A stretch of 63,787 bases of DNA from UBA9676 sp036005525 (lineage in GTDB: Bacteria > Actinomycetota > Actinomycetes > Streptosporangiales > Streptosporangiaceae), in contig DASYQM010000105.1 of the NCBI GenBank assembly GCA_036005525.1, forward strand, positions 1 through 63,787. The letters run 5' to 3'. Position 1 is the first letter of the stretch. Every line of letters starts with the position of its first letter. Below the pieces are notes generated by a model that did not search any database, was not told where the DNA came from, and saw only the letters and a program-made list of their open reading frames with translations. Position numbers and translations under genes: made by a program. Positions 19,977-28,696 of this stretch are shown in pieces.

Positions 19977-20687
19977 TCAGTCATCCGGCCGGCCCGGGCG
20001 CGGGTCGCCGAAACCGGCGTCGGCGAGCGCCGCCTCGATCAGCGCGGCGTGCAGCTGGAGGGCGATGGCGGCGATCTCCCGGGCGGTCTGGCGGGCCCGG
20101 TCCCGCGCCCCTGAGCTGCGCTGGCGCAGTATCGGGGCCACCACCTGCTCGATCAGCGCGGTCTCGCGTTCCACCGACGCGCGCAGCACCCGCAGGTTCC
20201 TGGCCTGGACGCCGTAACCGGCGAGCGCCACGATGGCGCGGGCGGCCGCCAGCGCGTCCGGGCCGTAATGGCGGCCGCTGCGCCGCACCAGCCCGAAGTC
20301 CTCCAGCTCGGCCAGCTGGGCCTCGTCCAGGCCGGTCACCTCCAGCAGTTCGCGCCTGGTCAAAGACCCGGCGGGGTCGGCGGGCCGGCCCGCGAGCGCC
20401 GGGTACCGGCCCGGCTGGCCGGGCCCGTCCTCCTCCACCGCGTCGAGCTGATCCTTGATCACTCGCAGCGGCAGGTACTGGTCGCGCTGGGCGGTAAGGA
20501 TGTAGCGCAACCGCTCCACGTCGGCCGGGGCGAACTTCCGGTAACGGGACGGGGAGCGGGCGGGCTGGATGAGTCCTTCGTTCTCCAGGAAGCGAATCTT
20601 CGAGACGCTCACGTCGGGGAACTCGGCGCGCAGCTGGGCCAGCACCTCGCCGATCCCGAGGTACGCCCGGGCGGGCTCAGCACTCAT
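19977..20687 (-). CDS. ftsR: MerR-family regulator FtsR
   Basis: A 236-residue MerR-type protein with an N-terminal winged helix: YLGIGEVLAQLRAEFPDVSV, SKIRFLENEGLIQPARSPSR and YRKFAPADVERLRYILTAQR. The rest is a long helical region, consistent with the FtsR group (Corynebacterium Cg1631, M. tuberculosis Rv1828), which activates ftsZ. Its ATG at 20685-20687 overlaps the garA stop (20684). The assignment rests on both the domain and the conserved position directly after garA. Confidence 0.88.
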   Translation of the reverse strand: MSAEPARAYLGIGEVLAQLRAEFPDVSVSKIRFLENEGLIQPARSPSRYRKFAPADVERLRYILTAQRDQYLPLRVIKDQLDAVEEDGPGQPGRYPALAGRPADPAGSLTRRELLEVTGLDEAQLAELEDFGLVRRSGRHYGPDALAAARAIVALAGYGVQARNLRVLRASVERETALIEQVVAPILRQRSSGARDRARQTAREIAAIALQLHAALIEAALADAGFGDPRPGRPDD

Positions 20688-21223
20688 GCCCCTACCTGCG
20701 CACCTCCGCCACGGCCGGCCTGTGACCGCCGCCCGGCGAGAAACATCAGCCGGAACTTGCCTACCTGGACCTCGTCGCCGTCGTTGAGATCGGCCTCCTC
20801 GATCCGCTCCCGGTTCACGTAGGTTCCGTTCAGGCTCCCCACATCACGCACGGTGAATCCCCGCGGGTGCCGGTAGAACTCCGCGTGGCGGCGGGACACC
20901 GTCACATCGTCGAGAAAGATGTCGCTCTCCGGGTGCCGGCCGGCCGTGGTGAGGTCGCTGTCGAGCATGAACCGGCTGCCCGCGTTGGGGCCCCGTTTCA
21001 CCACAAGCAGGGCGCTGCCCAGGGGCAGCACCTCCACCGCCCCGGAGTCGGCGAGTGGCTCATCCGGCTCCGCCTCGGCCAGCTCGGAGCCGCCGATCGA
21101 GATCGTCGATGTGCTCTCACCAGGCTCGGCCCCGCCACGCGCCAGCGCGATCCCGCAGTGGGAGCAGAACCGGGCACCTTCGGGGTTCTCTTGCCCGCAG
21201 CGGGCGCAGTAGACGCGCGGCAT
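20684..21223 (-). CDS. garA: GarA-type FHA-domain protein with N-terminal zinc ribbon
   Basis: Phosphorylation-controlled FHA protein; GarA of mycobacteria and OdhI of corynebacteria inhibit 2-oxoglutarate dehydrogenase and regulate glutamate metabolism when not phosphorylated. From ATG 21221-21223 (179 residues): a zinc ribbon CARCGQENPEGARFCSHCG at 6-24, a threonine/serine-rich patch ESTSTISIGG near 36-45 at the position of the phosphoacceptor ETTS motif of GarA, and an FHA domain at about 90-165 with TAGRHPESDIFLDD, VSRRHAEF and VGSLNGTYVN. The frame runs open 167 codons further upstream, but that part shows no protein pattern; GAGAGG precedes the chosen ATG. The zinc ribbon is absent from mycobacterial GarA but present in many other actinobacteria. 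Confidence 0.88.
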   Translation of the reverse strand: MPRVYCARCGQENPEGARFCSHCGIALARGGAEPGESTSTISIGGSELAEAEPDEPLADSGAVEVLPLGSALLVVKRGPNAGSRFMLDSDLTTAGRHPESDIFLDDVTVSRRHAEFYRHPRGFTVRDVGSLNGTYVNRERIEEADLNDGDEVQVGKFRLMFLAGRRSQAGRGGGAQVGA

Positions 21224-21590
21224 GTCGTGGCCCAGCCTCTCATCCGCCGGCAGTGGGCTCGGGCCGGGAACCGCGTTCGCGCGCGCGGCTCCCGGCGTCA
21301 GCTCTGGTTCGTTCGCCCACGCTACCTGCGAAGCGTGCGCCCGGTCCATGCGCCACGCATTCCACCGGCCACGCCACCGCGAGCCCCGCCGGCCGCGGCC
21401 GGCCGGGCCCCGCGCAGCATCGGGCCCGGCGGCCGTCAGCGTTCCCCGGTAGCTCTGAGGGGGATGGTCGCGACGCCTCCGCCACATCAGGTCAAACCTC
21501 CGGCGCGTCCTGGACTGCAAGCAGATGAACAGGAATTCTCTCATGTGCAGCGTATCCGCGAGGGCCCCTTGCCGGGCCCGGCCCGGCTGC
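21224..21590. other. intergenic region, no gene seen
   Basis: About 367 nt between the garA start and the end of the guanylyltransferase-like gene (both minus). It is an open frame continuous with garA but its composition is Arg/Pro-rich, as expected of untranslated GC-rich DNA. It should contain the promoter of the garA-ftsR-bfn-merR run; no confident promoter element was identified. Confidence 0.5.
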
Positions 21591-24089
21591 TCAGGCGCCG
21601 GCCTGCTCGGCGACCGCGGCCCACTCGTCGAGCAGCGCCTGGGCGGCGTCGGCGTCGGCGCCCTCCGCCCACAGGTGCGTGACGGCGTCCGCCGGGTCGG
21701 GCAGCACGAGAACCCAGCCGCCATCGGGTTCGACCACCCGTACGCCGTCGGTGGTGTCGAGCGTCCGGCCGGCGGCGGCCTCCACCACGGTGCGCATGAC
21801 GCTGCCCTTCGCCGCCCACGGGGTGGGCATCGACCGCTTGAGCAGATGCGCCCGGGGGATCCGGGCGTCGATCTGGCTGAGCGTGAGCCTGGTGCGCGCG
21901 ACCAGCCCGAGCAGCAGCGCGAACGCGGCGATGCCGTCCAGGGTCCGGGAGAACTCGGGGACCACGAACCCGCCCCGGCCGTCCGCCCCGAAGATCACGT
22001 CATCGACCGCGGTCGCCTCGGTGAGACCATGCAGCGAGGTCGGTGTCCACACCACCTTCACGCCGTGGAAACCGCTCACCCGCTCGGCAACACGGGTGGT
22101 GGTGACCGGCAGGGCGACCTGGCCCGCCCGCCGTTCGGCGGCGATCAGGTCGAGCACCACCAGCAGCGCCCGGTCGTCGCTGACCATCGCACCCTTGTCG
22201 TCGACCAGCTGGATCCGCTCGCCGACCTGGTCGAACCGGACGCCGAACGCGGCCCGGGCCGAGGCCACGAGCTCGGACAGCCGCTGCATGCCGGCCCGCA
22301 GCTGTGCCAGGCTCTGCGTCGGTGACCCCTCATCGAGGCGGTTATTGACGGTGAGCACGTCGATCCCGACCCGCCCCAGCAACTCCGGCAGGACCAGCGA
22401 CGCGGTGCCGCCGGCGCAGTCGACCACTACCTTGAGCGCCGCCTCCCGCACGCCGGTCATGTCCACGGACCGCAGCAGCTCGGCCGCGTAGGACTCCACC
22501 ACGCGGGGCGGGTAGCTCAGCTCGGCGATCTCGCCGGGGAAGGCGCGCCGGTACTCCTGCCGGGAGAACACCCGCTCAAGCTTGCGGGCCGCCGCCTGGG
22601 ACAGATCGGCCCCGCGCTCATCGAGGAAGACGATGTCGATCGACTGCGGGTCGCCGGCGGTGGTGCGCAGCGCGACGCCGCCGCTGCACTCGCTGCGGGC
22701 GGTCTGGAACCTCGCTACGGGCAGCGGCTGCGCCTCCAGATCCACCACGTCGATCGCGCTGGCGTTGAGCGCGCCCTGCACCGCGCGTTTGAACGCCCGG
22801 GCCGCCCGCGATGCGTCACGCGAGGTGGTGACCACCGCGCCTTTCTTGAGGGTGGTCGCGTACGCGCTGGCCAGCCGGACGCAGAGCTCCGGGGTGATCT
22901 CCACGTTGACCAGGCCGGAGACGCCGCGCAGGCCGAACAGGGTTCGCTGCCCGCGCGACTCCCAGATGACGCTGGTGTTCACCACCGCGCCGGCCTCGAT
23001 GGTCTTGAACGGGTAGACCTTTACCCCCGCGGACACGTAGGCCTCCGGCTCGATCACGCATTCGTCCCCGACGACCGCGCCCTCCTCGATCCGGGCCGAG
23101 CCCATCACGTCGGTGTTCTTTCCGATGACACAGCCCCGCAGCGTTGTTCCCTGGCCGACGTAGACGTTGTTGTGAACCACGGCCCGGTGCAGGAATGCCC
23201 CTTCCTTCACCACCACGTTGCTGCCAACCACGGTGAACTCGCGGAGCTGGGCGCCCGCCTCGATCTTGGCGTAGTCGCCGATGCACAGCGGCCCGGACAG
23301 CAGCGCCTCCGGGTCGACCTCGGCCCCCTCGCTGACCCACACCCCGGGCGATACCTCGAACCCGTCGATCTCCGTCTCGACCCGGCCGGACAGCACATCC
23401 GCCTGTGCCTTGAGGTAGCTCTCGTGGGTCCCGACGTCCTCCCAGTACCCGTCGCCGATCCAGCCGTACAGCGGCGCGCCCGTCTTCAGGAGCTGCGGGA
23501 ACACATCACCGGACCAGTCGACAGAAACGCCGGCCGGTACCTCGGCGAGCACCTCGGGCTCCATCACGTAGATGCCGGTGTTCACCGTGTCCGAGAAGAC
23601 CTGCCCCCAGGTGGGCTTCTCCAGGAACCGCTGGATGCGCCCGTCCTCCCCCACGATGATGATCCCGAATTCAAGCGGGTCCGGCACCCGGGTGAGGCCG
23701 ACGGTCACGAGAGCGCCGTTCTTCTTGTGGAAGCTGACCAGAGCGGAGAGGTCGATGTCGGTGAGGGCGTCACCCGAGATCACCAGGAACGGGCCGGACC
23801 GCAGCTCGTCCTCCGCGTTCTTGACGCTGCCCGCGGTACCCAGCGGCATGTCCTCGGTGGCGTACTGCAGGCTCATGCCGACGTCCTCGCCGTCGCCGAA
23901 GTAGTTGCGGACCAGCGAGGCCAGGAACTGGACCGTGACCACGGTTTCGGCGAACCCGTGCCGCTTGAGCAGCCGCAGCACGTGTTCCATGATCGGCTTA
24001 TTCACGACCGGCAGCATGGGCTTGGGCTGGTTGGCGGTCATCGGGCGCAGCCGGGTGCCTTCTCCGCCGGCCATCACCACTGCCTTCAC
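21591..24089 (-). CDS. mannose-1-phosphate guanylyltransferase/phosphomannomutase-like fusion
   Basis: An 832-residue actinobacterial fusion. Residues 1 to about 235 are a nucleotidyltransferase (MKAVVMAGGEGTRLRPMTAN, the NTP loop; ISGDALTDIDLS, metal site; GYWEDVGTHESYL), about 250-370 a left-handed beta-helix of hexapeptide repeats, and about 380-832 a phosphohexomutase-like region. In the mutase part the usual TxSHNP phosphoserine loop is not present: the corresponding stretch reads ECSGGVALRTTAGDPQSIDI. The first domain probably makes GDP-mannose or a related NDP-sugar for envelope glycans; the mutase domain may be regulatory. The start ATG at 24087-24089 is at the family position. The downstream CDP-alcohol transferase gene is 128 nt upstream on the same strand. 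Confidence 0.88.
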   Translation of the reverse strand: MKAVVMAGGEGTRLRPMTANQPKPMLPVVNKPIMEHVLRLLKRHGFAETVVTVQFLASLVRNYFGDGEDVGMSLQYATEDMPLGTAGSVKNAEDELRSGPFLVISGDALTDIDLSALVSFHKKNGALVTVGLTRVPDPLEFGIIIVGEDGRIQRFLEKPTWGQVFSDTVNTGIYVMEPEVLAEVPAGVSVDWSGDVFPQLLKTGAPLYGWIGDGYWEDVGTHESYLKAQADVLSGRVETEIDGFEVSPGVWVSEGAEVDPEALLSGPLCIGDYAKIEAGAQLREFTVVGSNVVVKEGAFLHRAVVHNNVYVGQGTTLRGCVIGKNTDVMGSARIEEGAVVGDECVIEPEAYVSAGVKVYPFKTIEAGAVVNTSVIWESRGQRTLFGLRGVSGLVNVEITPELCVRLASAYATTLKKGAVVTTSRDASRAARAFKRAVQGALNASAIDVVDLEAQPLPVARFQTARSECSGGVALRTTAGDPQSIDIVFLDERGADLSQAAARKLERVFSRQEYRRAFPGEIAELSYPPRVVESYAAELLRSVDMTGVREAALKVVVDCAGGTASLVLPELLGRVGIDVLTVNNRLDEGSPTQSLAQLRAGMQRLSELVASARAAFGVRFDQVGERIQLVDDKGAMVSDDRALLVVLDLIAAERRAGQVALPVTTTRVAERVSGFHGVKVVWTPTSLHGLTEATAVDDVIFGADGRGGFVVPEFSRTLDGIAAFALLLGLVARTRLTLSQIDARIPRAHLLKRSMPTPWAAKGSVMRTVVEAAAGRTLDTTDGVRVVEPDGGWVLVLPDPADAVTHLWAEGADADAAQALLDEWAAVAEQAGA

Positions 24090-24217
24090 CTGCGACCCGT
24101 CTCCCTCCCGGCCGTTGCCTGTCCCATCATTTCATCGCGGCCGCTGCACGGTCATGGCCCTCCAGTTGGGCAACCTTACTTGCCTCCCGGGGCGCCGCCT
24201 GGCCCCGGACGTGGTCA

Positions 24218-24844
24218 TCAGCGCACTGCGTGGCCCCGGGCGGCGCTGATCAGACGGCGCATCTGCACCAGGTAGAGCGCGGCGGCCCACCAGTAAAGGG
24301 CAGTTCCCCAGATCGCAAAGGCCCAACCGATAACTCGCGCCACCAGGGCCGGCGTTCCCGCGTGCGCGCCGAGGAACAGCAGCGGGAACGCGTACAGCAG
24401 GCACAGGGTGGCGGCCTTTCCCACCAGGCTCACCTGCAGCGGGCCGTACCCGTACCGGCGCAGCGCGAGCAGTGCCACCGCGAGCAGGAGTTCCCTGGCC
24501 GCCAGCAGGGCCACCAGCCACCACGGGATGATGCCGCGGATGGCCAGCCCGATCAGCGTTGCGGCGATGTACAGCCGGTCAGCCGCCGGGTCGAGCACCT
24601 GTCCCAGCCGGCTCTGCTGGTCCCAAGCGCGGGCGATCACCCCGTCCAGCCAGTCGGACAGCCCGGCCGCGATGAGCAGGCCGACCGCCCAGCCATCCGC
24701 CTGGGGGCCGAGCACCAGCCAGAGGAAGACCGGAACGCCTGCCAGCCGCGCCACGCTGATCGCGTTTGGCACGGTGAGGATGCGCTCCTGCTGGTCAGCC
24801 CGCGTGGCGGCGCTGGTCTTCGCCTCGCCGTCGGCTCGCGTCAC
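24218..24844 (-). CDS. CDP-alcohol phosphatidyltransferase (PgsA/Pis-like)
   Basis: Integral membrane enzyme that joins a CDP-diacylglycerol-type donor to an alcohol acceptor in phospholipid synthesis. The catalytic signature D-x2-DG-x2-AR-x8-G-x3-D-x3-D is intact in SDWLDGVIARAWDQQSRLGQ followed by VLDPAADR (about residues 63-91). Five or six membrane spans fit 208 residues. The N-terminus before NAISVARLAGVPVFLWL is hydrophilic. The sequence suits a PgsA-type or cardiolipin-synthase-like member, but the acceptor alcohol is not determined. Confidence 0.88.
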   Translation of the reverse strand: MTRADGEAKTSAATRADQQERILTVPNAISVARLAGVPVFLWLVLGPQADGWAVGLLIAAGLSDWLDGVIARAWDQQSRLGQVLDPAADRLYIAATLIGLAIRGIIPWWLVALLAARELLLAVALLALRRYGYGPLQVSLVGKAATLCLLYAFPLLFLGAHAGTPALVARVIGWAFAIWGTALYWWAAALYLVQMRRLISAARGHAVR

Positions 24845-25084
24845 CAGAACGTCCCTCGCTAGCGGTCGGTGCCGACCCTACCGGCCGCCCGCGCCTGCTC
24901 CGGCAGCGCCGTGGGTGCCGGAGCGCCGACTTCCTCGTGACATCCTGCCTGCGGTGTCGGCCGGGGCCCGGGCCGGCTGGCTGGATGACCGATAACGGCC
25001 GGCCAGCGAGAGCCGGCCACCGATGAGTTTGCGGTACGGGATCGGTCGGGAGGGGAAACAGGTGCCCACACGCGAGGAGGGCCG

Positions 25085-25564
25085 ATGACCGAGAAGGCAT
25101 TCACCACGTGCCTGTGGTTCGACACCGAAGGCGAAGCAGCGGCGAACTACTACACCAGCATCTTCAAGGACTCCCGGCTGGGCCGGGTCGGCCGCTACAC
25201 CGAGGCCGGGCCCGGGCCGGCCGGTGCGGTCATGGTGGTCGAGTTCGAGCTCAACGGGCAGAAGTTCGTCGCCTTGAACGGCGGGCCGCAGTTCACCTTC
25301 AACGAGGCCATCTCGTTCCAGATCCCCTGCGGCGACCAGGACGAGGTGGACTATTACTGGGACCGGCTCACCGACGGCGGGCAGGAAGTGGCCTGCGGCT
25401 GGCTCAAGGACAAATACGGGGTGTCGTGGCAGGTCATCCCCACGGTGCTCATCGACATGATCAGCGACCCCGACCAGGACAAGGCGAACCGGGCCACCGA
25501 GGCCATGCTCGCCATGACGAGGTTCGACATCGCCGCGCTCGAGAAGGCGTACGCAGGGGAATAG
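25085..25564 (+). CDS. VOC-superfamily protein (PhnB / 3-demethylubiquinone methyltransferase-like)
   Basis: A 159-residue protein with the glyoxalase/bleomycin-resistance fold. The pattern TCLWFDTEGEAAANYYTSIF, then FELNGQKFVALNGGPQFTF, ISFQIPCGDQDEVDYYWDRL and YGVSWQVIPTVLIDMI is that of the PhnB-like subgroup often annotated as 3-demethylubiquinone-9 3-methyltransferase. The name is historical; no methyltransferase motif is present and the function is unknown. The start ATG has GAGGAGG 6 nt upstream. Single gene, convergent with the P450. Confidence 0.9.
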   Translation: MTEKAFTTCLWFDTEGEAAANYYTSIFKDSRLGRVGRYTEAGPGPAGAVMVVEFELNGQKFVALNGGPQFTFNEAISFQIPCGDQDEVDYYWDRLTDGGQEVACGWLKDKYGVSWQVIPTVLIDMISDPDQDKANRATEAMLAMTRFDIAALEKAYAGE

Positions 25565-25602
25565 CCGCCTGGAGGAGACCGCAGCGGCACCGCTCCCGGC
25601 CG

Positions 25603-26847
25603 TCAGCCGGCGGACCAGCGCAGCGGGAGCGCATCGATGCCGTAAATGCCCTCCACGCCGCCGAGCTGCGGTGGGCCGTCGAGTGCGAGCCCGGGCATGC
25701 GCGGCACCAGGAACGTCAGCGCCTCTTCGAGTTCTGCGCGGGCCAGGTTGGCGCCCAGGCAGTAGTGCGGGCCGGCGCCGAAGGTCAGCAGCCGGCCGGG
25801 TGCGTCTCCCTGGCCTGCCGTGATGTCGAACCGCTCACCGTCGCCGCGGGTGGCCTCGCCTGGCTCGCCGCCGGCCTGCTCGCGATTGGCCCGCTCCGCG
25901 CAGACCGCCACGATCGTGCCCGGCGGGAAGATCACACCCCGGTGCTCCAGCTGGTCCACGCAGATGCGGGCGGTGAACGGCGTGATCGGCTCGAACCGCA
26001 GCACCTCGGTGACGGCCTGGCGGGTCAGTTCCGGGTGCGCGGCCAGCAGGACCCACTGGCCCGGATGCTCGGCGAACAACCGCATGGCGTGCGCCAGCTG
26101 GCTCTGGGTGGTGTCGATCCCGCCGGCCAGCACGTTCAGCACCAGGTTGACGCACTCGGGGTGGGACAGCCGGTCGCCCTCGTCGCGCGCGGCCAGCAGG
26201 GTGGACAGGAGGTCACCGGCGGGTGCGCTGTGCCGCTGTTCAAGCAGCGCCTCGACGTAGTCGTAGAGCTCGGCGGTGGCACGCTCGATCCGCGCCAGGT
26301 CACCGGCCAGCGCCCGGATGTCGAACTGGCGCTGGACCCAGTGCGACCACTCGTGCAGCCGGGTCGCGTCCTCCTCAGGGGCGCCGAGCACCGCCGTAAT
26401 GGTCAGCGAGGGGTAGGGCTTGGCCATGGCGTCGACGAACTCCGCCGAGGTGGCTGGCTCGATGCCTGCCCACAGCCGCTGCAGGTAGCCACGCATCACC
26501 GGGCGCCACGCGTCCGCGGCCCGCGGGCTGAAGGCGGGCCCAACCAGGGCTCGCACCCGCCGGTGACGGTCGCCGGTGAGGTTGATGATGTTGGCGTCGA
26601 TCTGCTCGCGCAGCCGCCCGCCGCTGACGCCGAACAAATCCGCGATCTCCCGCCCCGGGAAGGCGGTCCCCTTCGAGCGCAGGAAGAACTCGCCCGCTTC
26701 CCGGTCCAGCACGATGTAGGACAGCGGGGACGAAGCGAGCCAGCCCTGGCTGCGCACCTCCGCGAGCCGCTGGTGATAGACCTCACCGGTGAGATCGTCG
26801 GCCAGGTAGTCGAACCCGGGCAGTTCAAGCTCGGTCACGATCGCCAT
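25603..26847 (-). CDS. cytochrome P450
   Basis: Soluble bacterial P450 monooxygenase of 414 residues. The I-helix oxygen-binding motif is LAGGIDTTQSQ (about 241-251), the K-helix ExxR is in TEVLRFEP, and the haem loop is FGAGPHYCLGANLARAELEE with the thiolate ligand Cys363. A short insertion, QAGGEPGEATRGDG, sits in the meander region between ANRE and ERFDIT. GGGAG 6 nt before the ATG at 26845-26847 decides that start over two upstream ATGs. No ferredoxin or reductase gene is adjacent, so electron donors must come from elsewhere; the substrate is unknown. It is divergent from the HesB-like gene. Confidence 0.95.
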   Translation of the reverse strand: MAIVTELELPGFDYLADDLTGEVYHQRLAEVRSQGWLASSPLSYIVLDREAGEFFLRSKGTAFPGREIADLFGVSGGRLREQIDANIINLTGDRHRRVRALVGPAFSPRAADAWRPVMRGYLQRLWAGIEPATSAEFVDAMAKPYPSLTITAVLGAPEEDATRLHEWSHWVQRQFDIRALAGDLARIERATAELYDYVEALLEQRHSAPAGDLLSTLLAARDEGDRLSHPECVNLVLNVLAGGIDTTQSQLAHAMRLFAEHPGQWVLLAAHPELTRQAVTEVLRFEPITPFTARICVDQLEHRGVIFPPGTIVAVCAERANREQAGGEPGEATRGDGERFDITAGQGDAPGRLLTFGAGPHYCLGANLARAELEEALTFLVPRMPGLALDGPPQLGGVEGIYGIDALPLRWSAG

Positions 26848-27101
26848 GGCTGCTCCCATCGTCGGCACCGGTACCGCCCGGGCCGGTCACGCCCAGGCGC
26901 CCGCATGACCCGCCAGTATGACGTTGTACCCCGTTACTACCTGCAGTGACAGGTAAGTTTGCCGCGCCAGGGCGCCCAGGTCCTGGCGGGGTGACCGTGG
27001 CCCGGTTGCGATTAGTTCGCGGCCGCAGGTATGCGTCCGCGCTGGCTGGGTAGGGTGCACAACTTCCGAGCGGCTCACAATCCCACGGGGAGGAGCAGAT
27101 C

Positions 27102-27389
27102 ATGCTCACGCTCACGGACAACGCGGTCACTGCCATCCGCGCTCTGACCTCGCAGCCGGAGCAGTCGCCCGACACCGGGTTGCGCATCATGGGCCAGGGC
27201 GAGGGCGTCCCGCCCTTCCAGCTGGCGCTGGCGGAGACGCCGGCGGAAGGCGACCAGGTGATCGAGGCCAACGGGGCACGGGTATTCCTGGCCGACGACA
27301 CCGCCCAGGTGCTCGCCGACAAGGCGCTCGACGCCGAGGTCGACGCCGAGGGCGGGGTCGCGTTCAGCGTCTCGCCGAAGATGGCTTAA
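27102..27389 (+). CDS. HesB/IscA-like protein lacking all cysteines
   Basis: A 95-residue protein with the HesB/IscA fold pattern: LTLTDNAVTAIRALTSQ at the start, GLRIMGQGEGVPPFQLALAE in the middle, and VFLADDTAQVLADKALDAEV near the end. True A-type iron-sulfur carriers bind metal through three conserved cysteines (one central, two near the C-terminus in CGCG). This sequence contains no cysteine, and the C-terminus reads GGVAFSVSPKMA, so it cannot carry a cluster in the usual way. The start ATG has GGGGAGGAG upstream. Function unknown; similar cysteine-free homologues are common in actinobacteria. Confidence 0.82.
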   Translation: MLTLTDNAVTAIRALTSQPEQSPDTGLRIMGQGEGVPPFQLALAETPAEGDQVIEANGARVFLADDTAQVLADKALDAEVDAEGGVAFSVSPKMA

Positions 27390-27403
27390 CGAGCGGGCTT
27401 CCC

Positions 27404-27430
27404 GGGGCCCTGCCAGCTGGCGGCGGCCCC
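27404..27430. terminator. possible terminator hairpin
   Basis: GGGGCC and GGCCCC pair around a 15-nt loop that holds the palindrome CCAGCTGG. It lies 15 nt after the stop of the HesB-like gene and before the convergent thiolase end, so it could end either transcript. There is no U tract; modest evidence. Confidence 0.35.
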
Positions 27431-27508
27431 CGTTAGGCATGCCCGCGGCGGCCCGGCCCCGGTCGGGCCGGCCGGCGTCGGCCCGGTGCGGCCCTGGCGT
27501 CGGCCCGG

Positions 27509-28696
27509 TCAGGCGGACTCCCACAGCGTGGCGATGCCTTGCCCGACGCCGATACACATGCTGGCCGCCGCCCGGGCGCCCCCCCGGCGGCGGAACTCGT
27601 GGAGCAGGGTGGTGGTGATCCGTGCGCCCGAGCAGCCGAGCGGGTGGCCGATCGCGATCGCGCCGCCGTTCACGTTCACGCTGTCCGGGTCCAGCTTGAG
27701 CTCGTCGGCCACCGCCACAGCCTGTGCCGCGAACGCCTCGTTGACCTCAATCAGGTCGAGCCCTTCCACCTGCCACTGTGCCCGGCCGAGCACCTTGCCG
27801 AGCGCCGGGACCGGCCCGATCCCCATGTAGTCGGGATGCACGCCCGCCACCGCGGTGCCCACATAGCGGGCCATCGGCACAGCACCGGCGACGCCCGGCA
27901 GAGCCCGCTCCGAGACCAGCAGCAGGCACGCCGCCCCGTCGTTGAGCGGCGAGGAGTTGCCGCCGGTGACCGTGCCGCCCTTGCGGAACGCGGGCCGCTT
28001 GGCGGCCAGTTCGTCGATCTTCAGCCCGGGCCTGACGCCCTCGTCGCGGCGCAGCTCGCCGCCCTCGGTGCTGACCGGGATGATCTCGCCGTCGAACCGG
28101 CCTTCGTCCTGGGCGCGCGCCGCGCGCCGGTGGCTGCGGAGCGCGAACTCGTCCTGCCGGTCCCGGCTCACCTGGTAGCGCTCGGCCACGTTCTCCGCCG
28201 TCTCCCCGAGGCTGATCGGCGGGTACATCTCCTGCATCCGCGGGCTCACCAGCCGCCAGCCCAGCCGGGTATCGGCCACCCCGGTCTCGCGGGGGAACGG
28301 CTCGGACGCGCGGGGCAGTACGAACGGGGCGCGTGTCATCGACTCGACGCCGCCCGCCAGGCAGATGTCGGCCTCACCCGTCGCGATCATCCGGGCGGCG
28401 CCGGCGATCGCCTCCATGCCCGACCCGCACAGCCGGTTGACGGTCGCACCGGGCACCTCTACCGGCAGGCCTGCCAGCAGCACGCCCATCCGGGCCACGT
28501 TCCGGTTGTCTTCGCCCGCCTGGTTGGCGGCGCCCCAGTAGACGTCGTCGATCTGGGCCGGGTCCAGCCACGGGTTGCGGGCCAGCAGCGCGCTGATCAC
28601 CTCAGCGGTGAGGTGATCGGGCCGGACCGAGGCCAGCGAGCCCTTGATCTTCCCCACCGGGGTCCGGCACGCGTCGATCGCGAAAACCGCCGTCAT
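27509..28696 (-). CDS. thiolase, 3-oxoadipyl-CoA thiolase (PcaF/PaaJ)-like
   Basis: Catalyses CoA-dependent cleavage, or the reverse Claisen condensation, of a 3-oxoacyl-CoA. The acylated cysteine is in VNRLCGSGMEAI (about residue 86), the second base in NGGAIAIGHPLGCSGARI and the C-terminal cysteine in CIGVGQG. The blocks GAANQAGEDNRNVARMGVLL and ADTRLGWRLVSPRMQEMYP place it in the beta-ketoadipyl-CoA thiolase group of aromatic catabolism rather than with FadA. No aromatic-degradation genes are nearby. Instead its ATG at 28694-28696 (GGAGG upstream) overlaps the stop of the phosphopantetheinyl transferase, making it the last gene of the bpsA-gnat-fkbH-acp-ppt-thiolase operon. Its substrate in that setting is open. 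Confidence 0.9.
   Translation of the reverse strand: MTAVFAIDACRTPVGKIKGSLASVRPDHLTAEVISALLARNPWLDPAQIDDVYWGAANQAGEDNRNVARMGVLLAGLPVEVPGATVNRLCGSGMEAIAGAARMIATGEADICLAGGVESMTRAPFVLPRASEPFPRETGVADTRLGWRLVSPRMQEMYPPISLGETAENVAERYQVSRDRQDEFALRSHRRAARAQDEGRFDGEIIPVSTEGGELRRDEGVRPGLKIDELAAKRPAFRKGGTVTGGNSSPLNDGAACLLLVSERALPGVAGAVPMARYVGTAVAGVHPDYMGIGPVPALGKVLGRAQWQVEGLDLIEVNEAFAAQAVAVADELKLDPDSVNVNGGAIAIGHPLGCSGARITTTLLHEFRRRGGARAAASMCIGVGQGIATLWESA

Noticed and set aside
27509..28696. Membership of an aromatic-degradation (beta-ketoadipate) cluster because of the PcaF-like thiolase
   Set aside because: No other gene of that pathway is nearby, whereas the overlap with the phosphopantetheinyl transferase links it to the carrier-protein operon.
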